Shown here one piece after another: positions 6,745 to 12,089 of a DNA stretch of 12,089 nt. The stretch's first letter is position 1. Each line of letters begins with the position of its first letter. Source of the DNA: an uncultured bacterium (GTDB taxonomy: Bacteria; Bacillota; Clostridia; Lachnospirales; Lachnospiraceae); contig CAMBUC010000041.1 of NCBI GenBank assembly GCA_945871045.1, positions 1 through 12,089 on the forward strand. The letters run 5' to 3'. Under the pieces are notes generated by a model. That model searched no databases and was not told the DNA's origin. It worked only from the letters and a program-made list of their open reading frames with translations. Position numbers and translations under genes: made by a program.

Positions 6745-6797
6745 ATGTAAGTACTCCTTTTGTCTTTTGCAACTCTAATCGAATGGCAATCATTCCA

Positions 6798-7727
6798 TTA
6801 TTTGCCAAAATATCGTTCACTGAATACTATATCCTTTTTCATCTGTGCTTGCAAGTCAGAAATTGAACCAAACTTCACCTCCGGACGTTCAAATGCATGA
6901 AATGAGATACGAACCGGCTGAAAATAGATATCCCTGTCAAAATCAAAAATATGCATCTCTACACCGATCGGATTTTGGTTTCCTTCTTTGGGCTTGATCG
7001 TTGGCTTTCTTCCGATATTGGCAATTCCATAAAAATGCTCATCTCCGATATCAATGGTTGACGCATAGACACCAAAAGGAGGCAGCAGTTTTCCGGGTTC
7101 TGCCTCAATATTTGCAGTCGGGATACCGATCGTACGGCCCAGTTGATTCCCAACCTCTACGATCCCTTCCATCGCATAGGGATGACCTAAAAGATGATTG
7201 GCAGTCTCCATATTTCCTTTGATGATTTCCTCCCGGATGTAGGTGCTGCTAATATCCCGGCCTTCAAATTGGAGTTTACGGACAACCTCTAACTCATAAC
7301 CATAACGGTCCGCTAGTTTTGCCAGCAGTCTGTGATCACCTCTCCGATTATGTCCAAAGCCGCAATCCTCTCCCACAACGATCCGCTGCACATGCAGATT
7401 TGTCACGATCCAATCCACAAAATCCTCCGGTTCCATGCACATAATTTCCGGGGTAAAAGGACACAGCACCAGATAATCGATCCCTCGTTCTTGAAAAAGG
7501 GTTTTCTTTTCATTATTTGTTGAGAGAAGTTTTTGTCCATCCCCACTGGTCAGTTTTTTGGGCGGAATGTCAAAGGTAAAAACGACTGTCTTTAAGTCTT
7601 TTTTTCCCGTCTTTAATAAATGTGCCAGCAATTCCTCATGCCCGCGGTGCAGACCGTCAAATTTGCCGATGGTGAGGGCTGTGGGCTCTTCAATATGAAA
7701 TTGTTCCATCGTCTCTAAACAGATCAT
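6798..7727 (-). CDS. ribF: Bifunctional riboflavin kinase / FAD synthetase
   Basis: RibF phosphorylates riboflavin to FMN and adenylylates FMN to FAD. The 309-residue protein has both modules: an N-terminal nucleotidyltransferase with GKFDGLHRGH (HxGH-type site, residues 21-30) and the SSTYIR motif (160-165), then the C-terminal riboflavin kinase with GRTIGIPTAN (197-206, ATP/Mg PTAN motif), NIGRKPT and VEMHIFDFDRDIY containing the likely catalytic Glu257. The ATG at 7727 has an AAGGA site 7 nt upstream, better than the methionine at codon 7. It starts 14 nt after the truB stop, so it is very probably in the same transcript. No FMN riboswitch is present in the short gap, consistent with a housekeeping copy expressed with the operon. 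Confidence 0.96.
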   Translation of the reverse strand: MICLETMEQFHIEEPTALTIGKFDGLHRGHEELLAHLLKTGKKDLKTVVFTFDIPPKKLTSGDGQKLLSTNNEKKTLFQERGIDYLVLCPFTPEIMCMEPEDFVDWIVTNLHVQRIVVGEDCGFGHNRRGDHRLLAKLADRYGYELEVVRKLQFEGRDISSTYIREEIIKGNMETANHLLGHPYAMEGIVEVGNQLGRTIGIPTANIEAEPGKLLPPFGVYASTIDIGDEHFYGIANIGRKPTIKPKEGNQNPIGVEMHIFDFDRDIYFQPVRISFHAFERPEVKFGSISDLQAQMKKDIVFSERYFGK

Positions 7728-7741
7728 ATCCTATTCCTTAG

Positions 7742-8650
7742 TTACAAAAACATTTTAATACATTTCAGATCCTGACGATCACAGTCCCATCCGTAGATCG
7801 CGCAAAATCTTTTTCCATCATAAATCCGAAAACGAGCACCGGTTTCCAGAAGTGAAACATTGAGATCTTCCAGAAAATCATTTTCCATCAGACGATTTCC
7901 GTTTAACAGGAGTTTTCGTGCTTCCCCAGTCACGGATAAAGCCGGATATTCTTCAAAAACCACATCTACCGGCAGTAAGATCTCCTCCAAACGGTCATGG
8001 TCGCGATACGCTTCGATCTGATCCAGTGTCAGCGCCTGATCAAGAGAAAAGGAACTTACGCGTGTGCGTATCAACTGTTTCATCAATCCACCTACACCCA
8101 GTTTTTCTCCAATGTCATTACAAAGCGTCCGGATATAAGTACCTTTTGAACAATGCACACGCATGGTCACAAAGGGCAGTGACAGTTCTTTGATCTCTAT
8201 CCCGTAAATGTGAATCAGACGTGCCTTCCGCTCCACCTCGATGCCTTCTCTTGCCAGATCGCATAGTTTTTTTCCACCGACTTTCAGGGCTGAGTACATA
8301 GGGGGAATCTGTTCGTAATCTCCCACAAAACTCATGATCGCATCACGCAGCTGCTCTTCCGTAATGGAAGAAAGCAACGCTGATCGATCCTGTAAGGTCT
8401 GTCCGGTGGCATCCTGTGTATCGGTCGTGAGCCCTAACTGCAATACGGCTTCATACTCTTTATCCTTGTCTGTCAGGAGGGCGCACACTTTTGTGGCATT
8501 TCCGACACATACCGGAAGAACTCCTGTGGCGGCCGGATCAAGGGTTCCCGTGTGTCCGATCTTCTTTTCGCGAAGGATTCCCCGTAGTTTGGCAACTACA
8601 TCAAAGGATGTGAAACCAGCCTCCTTATAAACATTTATAATTCCATTCAT
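7742..8650 (-). CDS. truB: tRNA pseudouridine(55) synthase TruB
   Basis: TruB isomerises U55 to pseudouridine in the T loop of tRNAs and also acts as a tRNA chaperone. The N-terminal sequence (NGIINVYKEAGFTSFDVVAKLRGI) and the KIGHTGTLDPAATGVLPV motif are diagnostic; the Asp of GTLDP is the catalytic nucleophile. The segment around CSKGTYIRTLCNDIGEKLG is the second conserved block, and the last about 60 residues look like the TruB C-terminal / PUA-like domain. The start is ambiguous by one codon: an ATG at 8650 shares 1 nt with the nrnA TGA (TGATG), while a GTG at 8653 would give a 4-nt GTGA overlap and lies closer (9 nt) to the GAGGG upstream. I list the ATG (302 residues). Either way translation is coupled to nrnA. 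Confidence 0.96.
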   Translation of the reverse strand: MNGIINVYKEAGFTSFDVVAKLRGILREKKIGHTGTLDPAATGVLPVCVGNATKVCALLTDKDKEYEAVLQLGLTTDTQDATGQTLQDRSALLSSITEEQLRDAIMSFVGDYEQIPPMYSALKVGGKKLCDLAREGIEVERKARLIHIYGIEIKELSLPFVTMRVHCSKGTYIRTLCNDIGEKLGVGGLMKQLIRTRVSSFSLDQALTLDQIEAYRDHDRLEEILLPVDVVFEEYPALSVTGEARKLLLNGNRLMENDFLEDLNVSLLETGARFRIYDGKRFCAIYGWDCDRQDLKCIKMFL

Positions 8651-9669
8651 CACGTTCTGTTTCCCTCACCCTTTTGATCAAAACACGCTTTGATATCTTC
8701 CAGCAAGGTATGAAGGATCTCTTCCGGTTCTCCTGTCATTGTCGCACCTGCCGCACGGACATGTCCGCCGCCCCCATGCTTTCCGCAAATGGCGGCCACA
8801 TCCAAAGCCCCATTTGTCCGCATGGAAACTTTATATGTTCCATCCGCATTTTCGTAAATCAGCACAGCCACATCCACACCCTTTGTACTGCGCAACTGCG
8901 CCACAATGCCTTCTAAATGTTTCGGAAGTGCATGACAAGCCTCCATATCCTTTGCGGTAATGATACACGCGATGCATCGATCATCAAAATAGCGTTTTGC
9001 TTTTAATAATGCCGTTCCGAGAATCTGATTCTGCTCAAAAGTTTTCTGGAAAAACGTCCGGTCAACGATCGTGGGATAGTCGATCCCTTGATCCATCAGA
9101 CGGCCTGCAATATTCATTGTCAGGGACGAGGTACAGGAATACTGAAAGACTCCCGTATCATGAATGATCCCCACATACAGGCATTCTGCGATCTCTTTTG
9201 TGATCTTTGCTTCATCGAGAAGACCAAATACCAGTTCAGAAGTAGAACTTGCATCCGGTACAATATAATTAACATCTGCAAAACTCTGATTACTAATATG
9301 ATGATCAATGCAAACCGTCTTTTTTGCGGCGTTAAAAAATTTGATCGCACCGCCCAATCTTCCGCCGTCTCCGCAATCCAATGCAAAAAACAGATCATAG
9401 GAAGCATCTTCTTGAAACTTGCTGACGATCTCTCCGGAACGCTGTAAAAATTTGAACAGGTTCGGGATCGGCTCCAGATAAAGGGATACTTTCAGTCCGG
9501 GATAGTTGTTTTTTATATAGTTGTATAGTGCAAGTGTGGAGCCGGTACAATCTCCATCAGGTTTTGTATGACCGGCGATCGCCACAGATGTTACACCTGC
9601 CAACAATTCATCGATCTGAAACGGTAATTTATTCTTCTTCATCAGATCCGTTTTTACGCTCTTGTCCAT
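8650..9669 (-). CDS. nrnA: DHH/DHHA1 phosphoesterase, NrnA-type nanoRNase / pAp phosphatase
   Basis: NrnA-type enzymes degrade 2-5-nt RNA oligonucleotides to mononucleotides and often also dephosphorylate 3'-phosphoadenosine 5'-phosphate, in the cytoplasm. The 339-residue protein has the DHH metal-site motifs in order: GHTKPDGDC (H34, D38, D40), FALDCGDGG (D98), CIDHHIS (D122-H123-H124) and GIIHDTGVF (D171), then a DHHA1 domain with GGGGHVRAAGAT at 299-310. The start at 9669 is supported by a GAGG at 9676-9679, spacing 6 nt; the alternative methionine 10 codons in has no good site. The gene therefore overlaps the end of rbfA by 41 nt. The position between rbfA and truB is typical for Firmicutes. 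The DHH family also includes cyclic-dinucleotide phosphodiesterases, but the lack of membrane, PAS or GGDEF parts favours NrnA. Confidence 0.9.
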   Translation of the reverse strand: MDKSVKTDLMKKNKLPFQIDELLAGVTSVAIAGHTKPDGDCTGSTLALYNYIKNNYPGLKVSLYLEPIPNLFKFLQRSGEIVSKFQEDASYDLFFALDCGDGGRLGGAIKFFNAAKKTVCIDHHISNQSFADVNYIVPDASSTSELVFGLLDEAKITKEIAECLYVGIIHDTGVFQYSCTSSLTMNIAGRLMDQGIDYPTIVDRTFFQKTFEQNQILGTALLKAKRYFDDRCIACIITAKDMEACHALPKHLEGIVAQLRSTKGVDVAVLIYENADGTYKVSMRTNGALDVAAICGKHGGGGHVRAAGATMTGEPEEILHTLLEDIKACFDQKGEGNRT

Positions 9670-10015
9670 GATTTACCTCATCAATGAGTTTTGACATCTT
9701 TACACCGTATGCAATGGACTGATCCATGATAAACTTCACTTCCGGTGTATTACGAAGATTGATATTCTTGGCGAGGATCCTTCTGATGTAACCCTCAGCG
9801 CTGCGAAGTCCGGCCAATGTACTCTTTTGCGCCTCTTCGTCTCCCAGCACACTGATATATGCTTTACAGGTTTTCAGATCCGGAGCCACTTCCACCGCCA
9901 CGACACTTGTCATGGGGTGGATGCGCGGATCCTTGATCTCTGCGCGTATGATGTTCGAGAGTTCACGATGTACTTCCTCGTTAATCCTCGTATTTTTAAT
10001 GCTGTTTTTTCTCAT
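9629..10015 (-). CDS. rbfA: 30S ribosome-binding factor RbfA
   Basis: RbfA is a small KH-fold protein that binds immature 30S subunits and helps 16S rRNA 5'-end maturation. The 128-residue product starts MRKNSIKNTRINEEVHRELS and contains the family signature around IKDPRIHPMTSVVAVEVAPD and a RSAEGYIRRILAKNINLRNTPEVKF segment; the length fits the family. A longer open frame reaches up to 10129 but those 38 extra residues lie inside infB and do not resemble RbfA, so I set the start at the ATG at 10015. This lies 1 nt after the infB stop, with a GGAGG at 10028-10032 inside the last infB codons (spacing 12 nt, rather long), which implies translational coupling. The 3' end overlaps nrnA by 41 nt. 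Confidence 0.95.
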   Translation of the reverse strand: MRKNSIKNTRINEEVHRELSNIIRAEIKDPRIHPMTSVVAVEVAPDLKTCKAYISVLGDEEAQKSTLAGLRSAEGYIRRILAKNINLRNTPEVKFIMDQSIAYGVKMSKLIDEVNHGQERKNGSDEEE

Positions 10016-10016
10016 A

Positions 10017-12089
10017 TTAACGTGGTACCTCCACCATCTTATATGCTTCGATAATATCAAATTCCTGAATATCGTTAAAGCCATCCAGTACAAGTCCACA
10101 CTCGTAACCGGTCTTAACTTCCTTGACATCGTCCTTGAAACGCTTTAAGGATGCAAGATCACCTTCGAAGATCTGCTCACCTTCACGTTTTACGCGAACC
10201 TTGCAGCCGCGCTCAAATACACCGTCAAGCACATAAGATCCTGCGATATTTCCAACACCGGAAGCCTTGAAGATCTGACGGACTTCTGCATGACCGATGA
10301 TCTTTTCCTCAAAGATCGGATCTAACATACCCTTCATGGCAGCCTCTACATCCTCGATGGCGTTGTAGATCACCTTGTACAGGCGGACATCTACGCCCTC
10401 GCGCTCTGCAGTTGACTTTGCCATCGGGTCGGGTCTTACGTTAAAGCCGATGATGATGGCATTGGAAGCGGATGCCAGAATGACATCGGATTCATTGATG
10501 GCGCCGACACCACCATGGATCACCTTCACAACCACCTCTTCATTGGACAGTTTCACAAGTGACTGCTTGACAGCCTCTACAGAACCCTGTACATCTGCTT
10601 TTACGATAATATTTAATTCCTTAACGTTTCCGGACTGGATCTGAGAGAACAGATCATCCAGAGACATCTTTGCCTTTGTCTCCTCGATAAGTTTATTCTT
10701 TCCTTCGGAAATATAAGTTTCAGCAAATGCCTTCGCTTCTTTCTCTGTTTCCATTGCGACAAAGGTCTCACCTGCATCGGGAACATTGTTTAATCCTAAA
10801 ATCTCCACAGGAGTAGAAGGACCGGCCTCCTTCACACGTCTGCCGTTGTCATCGATCATGGCACGGACTTTACCGTAACTGCTTCCGCATGCGATCGGCT
10901 GACCAACCTTTAACGTACCCTTCTGGACAAGAACGGTAGCAACTGCTCCACGACCCTTATCCAACTGTGCTTCAATGACAAGACCTCTTGCCGTACGCTT
11001 GGGATTTGCTTTCAGTTCCATCACTTCAGCAGTCAGAAGGATCATGTCTAAAAGGTTGTCAATACCTTCTTTTGTATGTGCGGATACCGGACAGAAGATC
11101 GTACTTCCACCCCAGTCTTCAGGGATCAGTTCGTATTCGGATAATTCCTGTTTTACTTTATCAATGTTTGCTGCCGGTTTATCGATCTTGTTTACTGCGA
11201 CAATGATCTCCACTCCGGCTGCTTTGGCATGGTTGATGGCCTCGACCGTCTGAGGCATGACACCATCATCAGCAGCCACCACAAGAATCGCGATATCCGT
11301 AGAGTTTGCTCCACGCATACGCATGGCGGTAAATGCCTCATGTCCGGGTGTATCAAGGAAGGTGATCTTCTGTCCGTTTGCGGTAACAATATAAGCACCG
11401 ATCGCCTGGGTGATACCACCTGCCTCTTTATCAGTTACCTTTGTATGGCGGATCGCATCCAGAAGGGATGTTTTACCATGATCCACGTGACCCATAACGC
11501 AGACAACCGGGGGACGTGAAACCATCTTTTCGGTATCTTCTTCATCCTCCTTAAGGAGTTCTGCGATCACGTCAATCTTCTCTTCAGGCTCTGCAATAAA
11601 GTTAAACTCTAAGGCGATCTCTTCTGCCTCATCGTAACTGACGTCATGATTCACGGTAACCATCTGACCTTTCAGGAACAGTTTCTTGATCAGGACTGAT
11701 GCCTGAATTTTCATACGGTCAGCCAGTTCTTTGATCGTTATATGCTCAGGAAGTGTAATGGGCTTAATTGTTTCATCATCTTTTGCAGCAGGCTGCTGGG
11801 GAACTGCATTCCGTTTCTTGTGTCCGGTCTGCTTCTCAAGATTTACAAAACGTTCCTGTTTTTTACTTCCGAGTTTATCGTAATCCTTATGATTGTTGTT
11901 ATTATTGTTATTTTTCTTGCGGTTGTTATCGCGGCTTTCTTTTGTGCGAACTTCCTCCGGAACTGCTGCTTTTGCAGAATCCTTATTGAACTTGTTTAAT
12001 TCCCGGTCGAACCGCTGTCCGCCAGATTCTTTCTGGCGATTGCCACCGAATCGATTGTTACCTCTATCACCTTGATTATAACCGGAACC
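10017..12089 (-). CDS. infB: Translation initiation factor IF-2 (5' end outside window)
   Basis: IF-2 is the GTPase that places fMet-tRNA on the 30S subunit and promotes 50S joining. The frame stays open to the right edge, giving 690 visible residues with no start; the methionine at 11714 is internal, because the residues before it (ITLPEHITIKELADRM) are the conserved IF2_N domain. From the N-terminal side there is a Gly/Arg/Asn/Lys-rich linker with a run of seven Asn (about 11892-11912), then IF2_N, then the G domain with GHVDHGKT (G1, about residues 200-207), DTPGHEAF (G3) and NKID (G4), followed by domain II and the C-terminal fMet-tRNA-binding region, ending in a TAA. The low-complexity linker is usual for clostridial IF-2, which is often much longer than the Bacillus protein, so a sizeable N-terminal part is probably missing. 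It is the first visible gene of the rbfA-nrnA-truB-ribF operon. Confidence 0.97.
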   Translation of the reverse strand, partial: GSGYNQGDRGNNRFGGNRQKESGGQRFDRELNKFNKDSAKAAVPEEVRTKESRDNNRKKNNNNNNNHKDYDKLGSKKQERFVNLEKQTGHKKRNAVPQQPAAKDDETIKPITLPEHITIKELADRMKIQASVLIKKLFLKGQMVTVNHDVSYDEAEEIALEFNFIAEPEEKIDVIAELLKEDEEDTEKMVSRPPVVCVMGHVDHGKTSLLDAIRHTKVTDKEAGGITQAIGAYIVTANGQKITFLDTPGHEAFTAMRMRGANSTDIAILVVAADDGVMPQTVEAINHAKAAGVEIIVAVNKIDKPAANIDKVKQELSEYELIPEDWGGSTIFCPVSAHTKEGIDNLLDMILLTAEVMELKANPKRTARGLVIEAQLDKGRGAVATVLVQKGTLKVGQPIACGSSYGKVRAMIDDNGRRVKEAGPSTPVEILGLNNVPDAGETFVAMETEKEAKAFAETYISEGKNKLIEETKAKMSLDDLFSQIQSGNVKELNIIVKADVQGSVEAVKQSLVKLSNEEVVVKVIHGGVGAINESDVILASASNAIIIGFNVRPDPMAKSTAEREGVDVRLYKVIYNAIEDVEAAMKGMLDPIFEEKIIGHAEVRQIFKASGVGNIAGSYVLDGVFERGCKVRVKREGEQIFEGDLASLKRFKDDVKEVKTGYECGLVLDGFNDIQEFDIIEAYKMVEVPR

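Noticed and set aside
6776..6796. Small GAATG/CATTC hairpin between ribF and the transporter gene
   Set aside because: Only five A/T-rich pairs and no T-tract; not a credible terminator.
10016..10129. Extended N-terminus of rbfA (38 extra codons)
   Set aside because: The extra residues are the infB 3' end read in another frame and do not fit RbfA, which starts with MRKNSIKNTRINEEV.
11892..11912. Asn-codon repeat in infB as a microsatellite or insertion
   Set aside because: It keeps frame and lies in the low-complexity linker that is normally present and variable in clostridial IF-2.

Overview
The window reads almost entirely on the minus strand and holds a core translation / RNA-metabolism gene cluster of a low-to-mid GC Gram-positive bacterium. 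The gene order infB-rbfA-nrnA(DHH)-truB-ribF ... rpsO-pnp, the Asn/Gly/Arg-rich IF-2 linker, the SH3-NlpC/P60 wall hydrolase and the protein sequences together suggest Bacillota, class Clostridia, most like Lachnospiraceae. That placement is by recognition, not by a search.

Layout in the direction of transcription (high to low coordinates). (1) 12089-6798: a tightly packed operon of infB (5' end outside the window), rbfA, nrnA, truB and ribF. Junctions are 1 nt apart, overlapping by 41 nt, overlapping by 1-4 nt, and 14 nt apart. (2) 6744-5125: a Na+/phosphate cotransporter-family protein with a C-terminal PhoU domain, 53 nt after ribF with no visible terminator between them. (3) 5124-3892: a secreted two-SH3 NlpC/P60 peptidase with its own consensus sigma-A promoter, a WalR-like direct repeat over the -35 and a perfect 34-bp palindrome at the expected transcription start. 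(4) 3891-3412: rpsO with a sigma-A promoter, a 5' leader that can form an H-type pseudoknot just upstream of the ribosome binding site, and a strong hairpin terminator. (5) 3411-1137: pnp, preceded by a 78-nt region folding into a long (about 28-pair) hairpin and followed by a clear intrinsic terminator. (6) 1136-1: an intracellular-type subtilase (S8) and the first codons of another gene running off the left edge, possibly a cardiolipin synthase.

The first and fourth/fifth blocks form one functional theme: translation initiation (IF-2), 30S maturation (RbfA), S15, tRNA modification (TruB) and RNA turnover (NrnA finishing the short oligonucleotides that PNPase and other nucleases leave). RibF is a common passenger of this cluster. 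The transporter and wall-hydrolase genes are accessory insertions between ribF and rpsO.

No mobile element, CRISPR array, rRNA or tRNA gene was seen. The most interesting material is in the intergenic regions: the putative S15-responsive pseudoknot in front of rpsO, the long RNase III-like hairpin in front of pnp (an arrangement parallel in position to the E. coli rpsO-pnp autoregulatory elements), and the composite promoter/palindrome of the NlpC/P60 gene. I found no wholly new multi-gene system; these are candidate cis-regulatory RNAs and sites inferred by eye.
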